From: Mycolicibacterium psychrotolerans
GTDB lineage: Bacteria > Actinomycetota > Actinomycetes > Mycobacteriales > Mycobacteriaceae
DNA: 64,000 nt
Assembly (NCBI RefSeq): GCF_010729305.1
Contig: NZ_AP022574.1
Location: forward strand, 1-64,000
Direction of reading: 5' to 3'
The notes below the pieces were generated by a model. That model made no database searches and was not told where the DNA came from. It saw only the letters and a program-made list of their open reading frames with translations. Positions 29,063-37,558 of this stretch are shown here, piece after piece (within the stretch, counting starts at the first letter, position 1; each line of letters starts with the position of its first letter). The translations under genes and the position numbers were made by a program.

Positions 29063-30718
29063 TCAGGCGTCTATGTTGAGCCGCCGCGCCAAGTCCGGTC
29101 CCCCGACCTCACGCAGGAAGTCAGGATCGCCGCACACCACCAATTGGTCACGGGCGCGCGACAACCCGACGTAGAGGCGTTCCCGGGAGCGCTCGAATGC
29201 CGACTCCTCGTTCACAACGAGCACGACCGCTCGGCGTTCGAGACCCTTGAAGCCGAGAACGTGTCCGTAGAAGACTTGATCGGCGTCCCAGAAGCTGTCC
29301 CAGTACGCGGCACTGCCAGCGGCCTGGCGTTCACGCTGTTCGGGGTGGCGGCTTCCGGTGGTCAGCAGCGCGACGTCCTCAGGCCGCCAGCCCTGCTCGA
29401 GGAGCGCATCGACTTCGTCGTCGCCGGCGTCCATCGATTCCTCCCGCGTGCACGCGACGTACTTGACCGCCGGGCCTTCGCCGCCGAGAAAGCGCATCGG
29501 GTGATCGACCAACGGCTGGAACGCATTCGCGATCTGACGGGTGTTGCGCAGATTGTGGTCGAGCACCAGCGGAACCAGCGGCACCGGCGGCGAACCGTGC
29601 CGATGGAACACCCGCTGCCCCTCGTCGGTGAAGACGTACAGCCCACCGGTCTCGTCGTCGCGCAAAGCGGCCAACAGCGGATCCCACCACGCATCGGCGA
29701 AGTCCTGCGCCTCGTCGACCACGATCGCGTCGAACCGGTGACCCTGATCGAGTTGCATCGCCAATTCGGTCATCTGGGCTGGGAGGTGCCGCTCCCAGAA
29801 CTCGACCGTCTCGTCGGTGCGCAACGACTCGTCGGGTCCCGCGGGCGCACCCCACGTCTTGCCGAGGTCATGGAACTCGCCGACGTATGCGGGTTGCTGA
29901 CGGCGGTTCCAGGTGGCGGTGATCCGCTCCAGATACGACGCCAGCCCGTGCGAGTAGCAGACCAGCGCGACGCGCTGGCCGTCGCGGGCCAGCCGACGGG
30001 CCTGCTCCATCGCCAGGAACGTCTTGCCGCTGCCGGCGCCGCCGCGGATCTCGACGCGGTGCAGCAGCCGGATGGCGTCGAGAATCACCGACTGGTGCTC
30101 GGTGAGAACGTCTGCCGCGTCTTCGTTTTCGAGCGCACGGGCCACCACGCTGCGCTGCGGGAGACCGCGACCGCTCAGTGATTCGTTGAGTTCGGCGATG
30201 CCGGCGCGGCTGAGCAGCGGCCGCTCGAGCTCCTGGCTCTGCAGGACCTCGCGCAGCTTGGCGACGATGTCGGGCAGGTCGGTGCGGTCGATGACCTTCC
30301 AGCGTGGACAGTCGGGCAGGGCGAAGCCGTCGGGCAGATCGGTGTTGGGCAGCACGACGACGTGGTCCCAGCGCAGCCGGCCCTGGGTCCAGCGAGGGTC
30401 TTTCTCGACGAAGTCACGCAGCGCGTAGCAGGCCTCTCGAGCCTGCCGGACGGGGTCGATCTTGTGCTCGTGGCCGCGGCGCTTCTGCCGCCAGCTCTCC
30501 CCGTCGTGCCACACCTCGCCGCCCTTGACCTCGACGCAGACGATGCCGGCGCCCTCGATCGCGACGAAGAAGTCGATCTCGTGATCTTTGAGATGGTCGG
30601 TGACGCGCTTGCCGGGAATGACCAGATCACCGGGCTCGAGCTGGTCGATCAGAGCCTGCCAGACCCTGCGTTCGGCCCCGTTGGCCAGCCGTGGTGTCTC
30701 GGACACGGTGATGGTCAT
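29063..30718 (-). CDS. NERD nuclease-SF1 helicase fusion
   Basis: 551 aa, intact. N-terminal NERD domain (about 8-135), a PD-(D/E)xK nuclease: EIDFFV supplies Asp and VEVKGG supplies the ExK. Then a UvrD-like superfamily 1 ATPase: Walker A GGAGSGKT, Walker B VVDEAQDF, motif with HVLGFKGLERRAVV, and YVGLSRARDQL near the end. Such fusions process DNA in repair or anti-phage defence. GGAGGGGAGG stands before ATG 30718. A PafBC-type promoter lies at 30748-30770. The 5' 390 bp or so is duplicated at 42178. Confidence 0.8.
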   Translation of the reverse strand: MTITVSETPRLANGAERRVWQALIDQLEPGDLVIPGKRVTDHLKDHEIDFFVAIEGAGIVCVEVKGGEVWHDGESWRQKRRGHEHKIDPVRQAREACYALRDFVEKDPRWTQGRLRWDHVVVLPNTDLPDGFALPDCPRWKVIDRTDLPDIVAKLREVLQSQELERPLLSRAGIAELNESLSGRGLPQRSVVARALENEDAADVLTEHQSVILDAIRLLHRVEIRGGAGSGKTFLAMEQARRLARDGQRVALVCYSHGLASYLERITATWNRRQQPAYVGEFHDLGKTWGAPAGPDESLRTDETVEFWERHLPAQMTELAMQLDQGHRFDAIVVDEAQDFADAWWDPLLAALRDDETGGLYVFTDEGQRVFHRHGSPPVPLVPLVLDHNLRNTRQIANAFQPLVDHPMRFLGGEGPAVKYVACTREESMDAGDDEVDALLEQGWRPEDVALLTTGSRHPEQRERQAAGSAAYWDSFWDADQVFYGHVLGFKGLERRAVVLVVNEESAFERSRERLYVGLSRARDQLVVCGDPDFLREVGGPDLARRLNIDA

Positions 30719-30741
30719 CGTCGACGTCCTCCCCTCCGTCA
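30346..30741 (-). repeat. Direct repeat copy A (5' end of NERD-helicase gene)
   Basis: About 395 bp matching 42178-42573 in the same orientation, with about 15 mismatches by eye. It covers the ribosome-binding site, start codon and the first about 125 codons. Homology starts sharply at TGGGCAGCACGAC on the inner side of the gene and fades in the promoter. The two copies bracket 11.4 kb. Confidence 0.8.
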
Positions 30742-30747
30742 GCAGCG

Positions 30748-30770
30748 ATGGTAACCAGCGGGGCCGACGT
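30748..30770 (-). promoter_or_regulatory. PafBC (RecA-NDp)-type promoter of the NERD-helicase
   Basis: Reverse strand: ACGTCGGCC (30770-30762), 8 nt, TACCAT (30753-30748), about 30 nt before ATG 30718. Spacing is exactly that of the mycobacterial tTGTCRgtg-N8-TAnnnT promoter. The same arrangement precedes the duplicate at 42178 and the TM0106-type helicase at 60122. Confidence 0.55.
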
Positions 30771-30814
30771 GTCGGACTTTGAGGTTGCGAATTCGAGCGG
30801 GCGGAGTGCTACCG

Positions 30815-31630
30815 TCAGCGGCCCAGGCTGGCCAAAAAGCGTTGTACCTCGTCGACCGAGCCGAGTACGAACTCCGCGGCGGTGTCCCTGTCACCCACCT
30901 CGGGATCGTCGGCCCGGCCCACGAAGATCCCGATTCCGCGGTCCCGAAGCGCCCGGAACGCGTCTTCGTCGGTGATGTCGTCGCCGAGGTACAGCGCAAG
31001 CACGTCGTCGCCGCCGAGTCCGAGCACGTCGATCAGATGCAGCACCGCCTTACCCTTGTCCCAGTCGATGTTGGGCTTGAGCTCGTAGACCATCTTCCCG
31101 GGCGTGAGGGCGACTCGGTCGGAGTTCTCGGCGAGCAGGGTCTGCACGCTGTCGCCGACGCGGTCGCGGTCCTCGGGGGCAACGTGGCGATAGTGCACCG
31201 CCACCGAGGCCCGCTTGGGTTCGATCTGCACCCCGGGGATCGAACCCACGTCGTCACGAAGGCGGTCGGTCACCTCGGCGATGAGGTCGAGGAACCCGGA
31301 CACGCGATCGTCGCTGATCGAGCCCTGTTGCGGGGTCCAGATGTCGAACCCGTGACTGCCCGCCACGACCAGATCGTCGACACCCATCAGTTGCTGCGCC
31401 ATGGCGCGGTCGCGCCCGGTGATGATGCAGACCGAGCATCGCGTTGCCAACTCCCGCAGCGTGATTCGCATGTCGTCGGACATCACGGCGTCCTCGGGGC
31501 GGTCCACGATCGGTGTCAGCACTCCGTCGTAGTCGAGGAAGACCACCGGTATGTGTCCCGCCAATCGCCGCTCGACCGCCCCGCCCTCACCGACGGCTGA
31601 TGGTAGGTCACCGACCTTGCGCATTCTCAT
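30815..31630 (-). CDS. otsB: Trehalose-6-phosphate phosphatase
   Basis: About 271 aa HAD-family phosphatase removing phosphate from trehalose-6-phosphate. Motif I VFLDYDGVLTPI (nucleophile Asp), motif II CIITGRDRA, the lysine region MVYELKPNIDWDKGKAV, and motif IV LYLGDDITDEDAF are all present. Trehalose serves as stress solute and as a mycolate carrier. The start is placed at ATG 31630 (MRMRKVG), 6 nt before another ATG; upstream in-frame sequence is Arg-rich and unlikely. It stands alone in this segment without otsA next to it. In mycobacteria, OtsB-like paralogues may be inactive, but all catalytic motifs are kept here. Confidence 0.8.
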   Translation of the reverse strand: MRMRKVGDLPSAVGEGGAVERRLAGHIPVVFLDYDGVLTPIVDRPEDAVMSDDMRITLRELATRCSVCIITGRDRAMAQQLMGVDDLVVAGSHGFDIWTPQQGSISDDRVSGFLDLIAEVTDRLRDDVGSIPGVQIEPKRASVAVHYRHVAPEDRDRVGDSVQTLLAENSDRVALTPGKMVYELKPNIDWDKGKAVLHLIDVLGLGGDDVLALYLGDDITDEDAFRALRDRGIGIFVGRADDPEVGDRDTAAEFVLGSVDEVQRFLASLGR

Positions 31631-31773
31631 CCCGCAGACCTCACTTCGTCGATACACGTCCAACCTACGGCGACGACGCTGCCGAGAGGTACCCCTCGAC
31701 AGCATCGTCGCCCCAGGGTCGATCGTGGTCGGCAGGGCGGAGATGTCAGAGCTGCCACTCGGCCTTGTCTGCG

Positions 31774-32826
31774 TTACTGCTGTCGCGGCGCGGTCAGCAG
31801 AACCTTCAGCGCTCCGGTCTCGGCCGCGTTGGCGAAGACGTCGTACGCGGTCTCGAATTCGTCGAGGCCGAATCGGTGCGTGACCATCGGCGTGGTGTCG
31901 AGCCGATGGCTGGTGACCAGACCGATCAACGTCGGAGTGGAATGGGTGTCGACCAGGCCGGTGGTGATGGTCAGGTTCTTGATCCAGATGTCTTCCAGAT
32001 GCAGGGTCGCCGGCGCGCCGTGCACACCGATGTTGGCGACGTGCCCGCCGGGACGAACGAGCCGCACCGCCTGCTCGAACGTCTGCGGAAGCCCGACAGC
32101 CTCCATCGTCACATCAGCCCCCAGTCCCCCGGTCAGTTCACCGATCACCGCCGCGGGATCGTCGCGGCCACTGTTGACCACGGTGTCGGCGCCGAACTTG
32201 CGCGCCGCCTCCAGCCGGGAGTCGGCCAGATCGATCGCCACGATGTGGCTGGGGCTGAACAGGCGCGCGGTCATGATCGCGGCCAGCCCGATGGGTCCCG
32301 CACCGATGATCGCGACGACATCGGCGGGGCGGACCGCGCCGTTGAGCACTCCCACCTCGTAAGCCGTCGGCAGGATGTCGGCGAGCACGATCATCTGCTC
32401 GTCGGTGACCCCGTCAGGAACCTTGTAGGTGGAATTGTCGGCGAAGGGAACCCGCACATATTCGGCTTGAGTGCCGTCGATCAGGTGTCCGAGGATCCAG
32501 CCGCCGCCGCCGAGGCACTGCCCGTAGCTGCCGTCGCGGCAGTACCGGCAGCTGCCGCACGACGAGACACACGACACCAGAACCCGGTCACCGACGGCGA
32601 CTTTCTGCACCGACGAGCCGACCTCGGTGACCGTGCCGACGGCCTCGTGGCCGAGGATGCGGCCGGGGGTCACTTCCGGAACGTCGCCGCCGAGGATGTG
32701 CAGGTCGGTGCCACATATCGTGACGGCATCGACCCGCACCACCGCGTCGGTGGGTTCTCCGATGGTGGCATCGGGCACGTCTTCCCACGACCTGCTGCCC
32801 GGACCGTGATACACAAGCGCTTTCAT
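31774..32826 (-). CDS. Zinc-dependent alcohol dehydrogenase
   Basis: 350 aa MDR-family enzyme. Catalytic zinc site TICGTDLH and GHEAVGTV (HE); structural zinc cysteines CVSSCGSCRYC-x-C; NAD(P) site AIIGAGPIGLAA. Probably oxidises a secondary or medium-chain alcohol, or reduces the aldehyde. ATG 32826 has AAGGACG upstream. It is followed by otsB on the same strand after 143 bp, and preceded by the SPFH protein. Such ADHs are often induced under oxygen limitation, which fits the pyruvate:ferredoxin oxidoreductase genes nearby, but no regulatory site was seen. Confidence 0.8.
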   Translation of the reverse strand: MKALVYHGPGSRSWEDVPDATIGEPTDAVVRVDAVTICGTDLHILGGDVPEVTPGRILGHEAVGTVTEVGSSVQKVAVGDRVLVSCVSSCGSCRYCRDGSYGQCLGGGGWILGHLIDGTQAEYVRVPFADNSTYKVPDGVTDEQMIVLADILPTAYEVGVLNGAVRPADVVAIIGAGPIGLAAIMTARLFSPSHIVAIDLADSRLEAARKFGADTVVNSGRDDPAAVIGELTGGLGADVTMEAVGLPQTFEQAVRLVRPGGHVANIGVHGAPATLHLEDIWIKNLTITTGLVDTHSTPTLIGLVTSHRLDTTPMVTHRFGLDEFETAYDVFANAAETGALKVLLTAPRQQ

Positions 32827-32947
32827 GATCGTCGTCCTTCGTTCGAAGTGCCGGTCGATTGCCGCGTGCGCGGCCAGCGCCCGAGGAAGCGGTACCGGTC
32901 GGGGTGGGTGACGGGCTGGGCTGAAGCCGCCCCGCGTCGTCACCTCT

Positions 32948-33124
32948 GCCAGAGCGCCGTTGTTCCAGTAGTAGATCTCGGTCGCGATGGAGGACCTCCG
33001 AGTCGCGTTGGGAACGCCTGAGTTCGAGCCGGGCATCCCGGCCGCGACCCGCGGTGCGCCGTGCGCCGGCGAGCAACACGCCCAGGCCCAGCATCGCCAC
33101 CGCGCCCACCACGATGACGATCAC
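32948..33124 (-). CDS. Possible small membrane peptide after the SPFH gene
   Basis: GTG 33124 overlaps the TGA of the SPFH gene (GTGA). The peptide begins [20 protein letters not shown], one hydrophobic helix, then a highly Arg-rich stretch whose end is unclear; the open frame continues into the ADH gene region. SPFH proteins often have a small membrane partner (NfeD-like), but this is not NfeD. Right boundary approximate and low confidence. Confidence 0.25.
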
Positions 33125-33984
33125 GGCATACTCCCCGGGACATGCGTCCCATTGACCCCTGCCGCAGCCGGTGCCGGGACGGGAATAGGCGGCTGCGGCT
33201 CCGGCCGGTCGGCGGCGGTGGCCTCCCGGGCCAGAAACGCGCCGAGTTCGGCGATGGTCGACATCAACGGGGCCGGGAAGACGACGGTGGTGTTCTTGTC
33301 CACGCCGAGCTCGACCAAGGTCTGCAGGTTGCGCAATTGCAGAGCGAGGGGGTGGGCCATCATGGTGTCCGAGGCGTCACCAAGAGCTGCCGCCGCCAGC
33401 GATTCGCCTTCTGCGTTGATGATTTTCGCGCGCTTCTCCCGCTCCGCCTCCGCCTGGCGCGCCATCGCCCGCTTCATACTGTCGGGCAGTTGGATGTCCT
33501 TGAGCTCGACCAGGGTGACCTGAACACCCCACTCAATAGTGGTGACGTCGAGGATGTCCTGGATGTCGAGGTTGATCTTGTCGGTCTCCGAGAGTGTCTC
33601 GTCCAGAGTGTGCTGACCGACGACCTTACGCAACGTCGTTTGTGCGATCTGGTCGATTGCGGAGTGAACGTTCTCGATCGCCACCACCGACTTCACCGCG
33701 TCGACAACCTTGAAGTAGGCCACCGCCGACACGTCGACACTGACGTTGTCGCGGGTGATTATGCCCTGGGACTGGATCGGCATCGTCACGATCCGCAGCG
33801 AGATGCGATGAAGCACATCAACGAACGGGATGATCAGCCGAAGGCCCGGTCGACGTTCCCCGACCACACGCCCCAGCCGGAACAGCACGCCATTCTCGTA
33901 CTGCTTGACGATGCGCACCGACATCGCCGCGCCCAGCAACAAGAGAACGGCCAGAGCAACGAGTACACCGATCAAGATGCTCAT
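33121..33984 (-). CDS. SPFH/band 7 (slipin-type) membrane protein
   Basis: 287 aa. N-terminal membrane helix ([18 protein letters not shown]), then the SPFH domain starting at [17 protein letters not shown] and containing [17 protein letters not shown] and the long [15 protein letters not shown] coiled helix, ending in a Pro/Ala-rich tail. Slipins form membrane scaffolds and are often linked to a membrane protease. It heads a reverse-strand group with ADH and otsB. GAGGGGTGG precedes ATG 33984. Confidence 0.8.
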   Translation of the reverse strand: MSILIGVLVALAVLLLLGAAMSVRIVKQYENGVLFRLGRVVGERRPGLRLIIPFVDVLHRISLRIVTMPIQSQGIITRDNVSVDVSAVAYFKVVDAVKSVVAIENVHSAIDQIAQTTLRKVVGQHTLDETLSETDKINLDIQDILDVTTIEWGVQVTLVELKDIQLPDSMKRAMARQAEAEREKRAKIINAEGESLAAAALGDASDTMMAHPLALQLRNLQTLVELGVDKNTTVVFPAPLMSTIAELGAFLAREATAADRPEPQPPIPVPAPAAAGVNGTHVPGSMP

Positions 33985-34537
33985 CGCCGGCCACCCCTCG
34001 AATCGGCCGGCAAGCCGCAGCGTGATCGAGCGGTAGAACCTTCAGGAAAGGTGAGTGAAGCAATCATGGTGATCCGGACGTCAAGACGATCACCGGCGCG
34101 TCACGGCTCGGAGCCACAGCTCCTCGAGTTCTGCGGCGGACAGCCGAACTCATCCCGGACCAGCTGACATTCCCAGCTATCCGCAACGTTACACCCCCCG
34201 GACAGCCGCCGCTCGTCGGTCGCCGCAGCGGAGCCGATCAGTCGGCCCTCGGCTCGTCATGCGCACGTCGCGCCCATTGCCTCAGAGCGGCGAAGTAACG
34301 GCTCTTGTTGTGCACCAATGCTATTGGTCCGTCCGTCGCCCGAGGATCGCAATTCGCCCCAGCCCCGGGACGAGCACGAGCGCGCCCGTACAGTCGCCGC
34401 GGTGACCGACCGTCGGCGGCGAGAAGGTCGTCCGTCTCGCTCCGCCGAGAGCGCCAAATCTGGCGATGCCGGACTCCTTGAAGGTGGTGACCTTCGCCTC
34501 TTATCCGCACGGGCGTGCTGAGCGGAACATCGCGCCC
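33985..34537. other. Intergenic region between SPFH and SpoIIAA-like genes
   Basis: 553 bp with no reading frame I trust. It must hold divergent promoters for 33984 (leftward) and 34538 (rightward). I looked for DosR boxes, SigF-type GGTTT/GGGTA pairs and long hairpins and found none convincing. Confidence 0.5.
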
Positions 34538-34906
34538 ATGATCACATACGGCTTCGACAAGGCGAGCTCCATTCTCACGGTGCAACCCGAGTTGCCGCTC
34601 GAAAAGAACGACTTCGATCAGATGGCCAAGGCGATTGACCCCGAGATCGAGGCCCACGGCGATCTTGCCGGACTGATCATCAATGCGCGTGCCTTTCCCG
34701 GGTGGGACAGCTTCGGCGCGATGGTGACCCACTTCCGCTTCATTCGCGACCACCAGAAGCACATCAAGAAGATTGCGGTGGTAACCGATTCGCAGATGGG
34801 GAATGTCGCCGAACACTTGGCGTCGCATTTCGTCTCAGCGGACATCAAGCATTTCCCCGCCGAACAGGTCGAGCAGGCTCGACACTGGATCGCCGACGGT
34901 TCATAA
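34538..34906 (+). CDS. SpoIIAA-like (STAS-fold) protein
   Basis: 122 aa matching the SpoIIAA-like family: MITYGFDKASSILTVQPELPLEKNDF at the start, LAGLIINARAFPGWDSFGAMVTHFRFI in the middle and IKKIAVVTDSQMG. The family adopts a STAS-type fold and is thought to bind lipid or regulatory partners; its role is unsettled. The ATG at 34538 is chosen because the family starts here; TGAGCGGA lies upstream. It is followed after 24 bp by the GAF-ANTAR gene, so they may be co-transcribed stress or dormancy genes. Confidence 0.65.
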   Translation: MITYGFDKASSILTVQPELPLEKNDFDQMAKAIDPEIEAHGDLAGLIINARAFPGWDSFGAMVTHFRFIRDHQKHIKKIAVVTDSQMGNVAEHLASHFVSADIKHFPAEQVEQARHWIADGS

Positions 34907-34930
34907 CCGTACTGAGCTCACCGGCAGGAT

Positions 34931-35761
34931 GTGAGCCAGGTATCGCCCATGACCGAATTGACCGAATTGACCGAGAATGGCCCCAGCTCACCGAGTGGGA
35001 CACTGACTCCCGAGCAGGCCCGCGCGGACGCCGCCGACCTGCGGGCCGGGATCGACGACCTCGCCTGCCTGGTGTCGGACGCGCTAAGTCTGCCCGAATT
35101 GCTCACTGCGGTTGCGACTTTCGCTGTTCGCGCGATACCGGGTGCTGAGGGTGCCGGCGTGACCTTGCTGCGTGCCGGTCGGGTGGACAACATGGTCGAG
35201 GCGCTGGCAGCGAGCGCTCCGTTCGTCGCCGAGATCGACGAGATCCAGTACGTGACCCTGAAGGAGGGGCCGTGCATCACGGCCGCCCTGGAACGGCGCA
35301 CGGTGCGGTCCGGGTCGTTGGGTGGGGAGATCATGTGGCCGCGGTTCGGCCCGCGGGTGGGCCGGCTGGGAGTGCACAGCGCGCTGTCGCTGCCGTTGCT
35401 GTTACGCGATCAGGTTGTCGGGGCGATCAACGTCTACGCCCACGGCAAGGACGCCTTCGATGAGCACGCGGCCGAACTCGGCGAACTGTTCGCCAGACCC
35501 GCCGCCGTGGCGGTGCACAACGCCCAGGTCCTCGCGCAGGCGACGACGCTGACCGCCCAGTTGCAGTCCGCCCTGTCGACCCGACCGGTGATCGACCAGG
35601 CGATCGGCCTGATCCGTGGACGCACCGGGCGCAGCGCCGAGGAGGCATTCTCACAACTGCGGGCCATCAGCCAGTCCGAACACCGCAAGCTGGCGGAGGT
35701 GGCCCAACGCGTTCTCGATGAAGCCGTGCGCCGCGCCCGCACCCGTCACGACCCGACCTGA
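34931..35761 (+). CDS. GAF-ANTAR transcription antitermination regulator
   Basis: 276 aa (from GTG 34931; ATG 34949 is also possible). GAF sensor domain about 50-190 (PGAEGAGVTLLRAG; PLLLRDQVVGAINVYA), then an ANTAR RNA-binding domain about 200-265 (LSTRPVIDQAIGLIRGRTGRSAEEAF; LRAISQSEHRKLAEVAQRVLDEA). ANTAR proteins bind paired hairpins in nascent mRNA to prevent termination. Mycobacteria use such proteins in redox and stress responses. Its targets here are unknown; the pyruvate:ferredoxin oxidoreductase operon 118 bp downstream is the natural candidate. Confidence 0.8.
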   Translation: MSQVSPMTELTELTENGPSSPSGTLTPEQARADAADLRAGIDDLACLVSDALSLPELLTAVATFAVRAIPGAEGAGVTLLRAGRVDNMVEALAASAPFVAEIDEIQYVTLKEGPCITAALERRTVRSGSLGGEIMWPRFGPRVGRLGVHSALSLPLLLRDQVVGAINVYAHGKDAFDEHAAELGELFARPAAVAVHNAQVLAQATTLTAQLQSALSTRPVIDQAIGLIRGRTGRSAEEAFSQLRAISQSEHRKLAEVAQRVLDEAVRRARTRHDPT

Positions 35762-35878
35762 GCCGGCAGCCTCGATCCGCGCAAGGGAGCGCCGGCGGAG
35801 TCGTCGACGGGGGCTTCGAAATCCGCTGAAGGTGTCCGTAGCCACGCCGAATTGACCTGGCGCGCCTATCGTCAGGAG

Positions 35879-37558
35879 ATGACCGGTGACGAGACCGCCA
35901 GCAGCATGGGTGTCGGTCGAGACACCACCGGATCACCGCAGGACGTCACGCCACTTCCGGACTTGTCCCACGGCCAACCCCGGGCGGGACGGGTGCGCAC
36001 GCGCCGACCGGTTTACGTCGATCTGCTGCCGCCCTGCAACTCCGGTTGCCCCGCCGGGGAGAACATCCAGGCCTGGCTCGCCCATGCCACGGCCGGCCGG
36101 CACGAACAGGCCTGGCGGCAACTCGTCGCGGACAATCCCTTTGCCGCGATCCACGGCCGCGTCTGCTATCACCCGTGTGAAACCGTTTGCAATCGCAAAC
36201 ATCTCGACAGCGCCGTATCGATCCATTCGGTGGAGCGGTTCCTCGGCGACCTCGCGCGGGAGCAAGGCTGGATGTTCGATCCGCCGCCCGTCCGCAGCGG
36301 CCGGCGGGTATTGATCGTCGGCGCCGGGCCGAGTGGGCTGTCTGCGGCCTACCATTTGGCACGCCTCGGCCACGAAGTCGAGATCCGTGATGCGGGTGCC
36401 GAGCCCGGCGGAATGATGCGGTACGGCATCCCGAACTACCGGCTGCCTCGCGACGTACTCGAGATCGAACTCGATCGCATCACCGCACTGGGCGTCCAGT
36501 TCACCTGCGGACACCGGGTCGAGGACCTCGCCGCCGAGCGGGACGAGGGCCGCTTCGACGCGGTGTTCGTCGCGGTCGGGGCGCACCTGGCCAAACGTGT
36601 CGACATCCCGGCCACCGACGCCGGCACCATGGTCGACGCGGTGTCGTTTCTGCGCAGCGTCGCCTCCGGCGAGGAGCCCTCGGTCGGACGGCATGTCGCG
36701 GTCTACGGCGGCGGCAACACCGCGATGGACGCTGCCCGCGTGGCGCGTCGGCTCGGCGCCGACGACGCCGTCATCGTCTACCGCCGCACGCGGGAGCAGA
36801 TGCCGGCTCACGAGGAGGAAGCCGAGGACGCCGAACGTGAGGGCGTGCGCATCAACTGGCTGCGGACGATCACCGCCTTCGACGGCCCCGAATTGCAGGT
36901 CGAGGTCATGGAACTCGACGACTCGGGCTATCCACGGCCGACCGGACGGTTCGAGACGCTGGCCGCCGACACCCTGATCATGGCGCTGGGTCAGGAGACC
37001 GAGTCGGCCTTCATGCGGACCCTGCCCGGCGTGGTGGTCGAGCACGACGGCAGCGTGCGCGTCTCGGAATCGCTGATGACCGGTTGTCCGGGAGTGTTCG
37101 CCGGTGGGGACATGGTGCCCTGCGAGCGGACCGTGACCGTCGGCGTCGGGCACGGCAAGAAAGCGGCCCACCACATCGATGCCTGGCTGCGCCGCGCTCC
37201 TGACACTCGCCCGGTTAAGCACCCGACGGCGACGTTCGACGCGCTGCACCTGTGGTTCTTCGGGGACTCCGCGCGCCGTCGCCAACCCGAACTGGAGCCG
37301 GTGGACGCCGTGAAAGGTTTCGGGGAAGTGGTTGGTGGCTTGTCGGCCGAGGAGGCGACCTACGAGGCGGGGCGCTGCCTGTCCTGCGGCAACTGCTTCG
37401 AATGCGACGGCTGCCTCGGCGCGTGCCCCGAGGACGCGGTGATCAAACTCGGTGTCGGACATCGGTACAGGTTCGACTACGACAAGTGCACCGGCTGCGC
37501 GGTCTGCTTCGATCAGTGCCCGGTACATGCCATCGACATGTTCCCGGAGCCGACATGA
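35879..37558 (+). CDS. GltD-like NAD(P)H flavoprotein with added ferredoxin domain
   Basis: About 559 aa. N-terminal Fe-S-binding region of the glutamate synthase small subunit type (CNSGCPAGENIQAW; CYHPCETVCNR). FAD site VLIVGAGPSGLSAAYHLA and NAD(P) site VAVYGGGNTAMDAARVARRLG. The C-terminus adds two 4Fe-4S clusters (CLSCGNCFECDGCLGACP; CTGCAVCFDQCPVHAI). This looks like an electron-transfer unit between NAD(P)H and ferredoxin rather than a true glutamate synthase subunit. ATG 35879 is a compromise start: the family begins near here. The stop overlaps the next ATG (37555-37558), coupling it to the PFOR gene. Confidence 0.75.
   Translation: MTGDETASSMGVGRDTTGSPQDVTPLPDLSHGQPRAGRVRTRRPVYVDLLPPCNSGCPAGENIQAWLAHATAGRHEQAWRQLVADNPFAAIHGRVCYHPCETVCNRKHLDSAVSIHSVERFLGDLAREQGWMFDPPPVRSGRRVLIVGAGPSGLSAAYHLARLGHEVEIRDAGAEPGGMMRYGIPNYRLPRDVLEIELDRITALGVQFTCGHRVEDLAAERDEGRFDAVFVAVGAHLAKRVDIPATDAGTMVDAVSFLRSVASGEEPSVGRHVAVYGGGNTAMDAARVARRLGADDAVIVYRRTREQMPAHEEEAEDAEREGVRINWLRTITAFDGPELQVEVMELDDSGYPRPTGRFETLAADTLIMALGQETESAFMRTLPGVVVEHDGSVRVSESLMTGCPGVFAGGDMVPCERTVTVGVGHGKKAAHHIDAWLRRAPDTRPVKHPTATFDALHLWFFGDSARRRQPELEPVDAVKGFGEVVGGLSAEEATYEAGRCLSCGNCFECDGCLGACPEDAVIKLGVGHRYRFDYDKCTGCAVCFDQCPVHAIDMFPEPT

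Noticed and set aside
33137..33150. GGGAC-ATGC-GTCCC palindrome resembling a DosR box
   Set aside because: It lies within the last codons of the SPFH gene, the centre does not fit the DosR consensus, and no start site follows at a sensible distance.
34238..34828. Long reverse-strand frame over the SpoIIAA-like gene
   Set aside because: It is antisense to a recognised family member and has atypical composition.
35879..37558. Annotation as glutamate synthase small subunit
   Set aside because: No large subunit is adjacent, and the extra C-terminal 4Fe-4S domain and PFOR coupling indicate an electron-transfer role.
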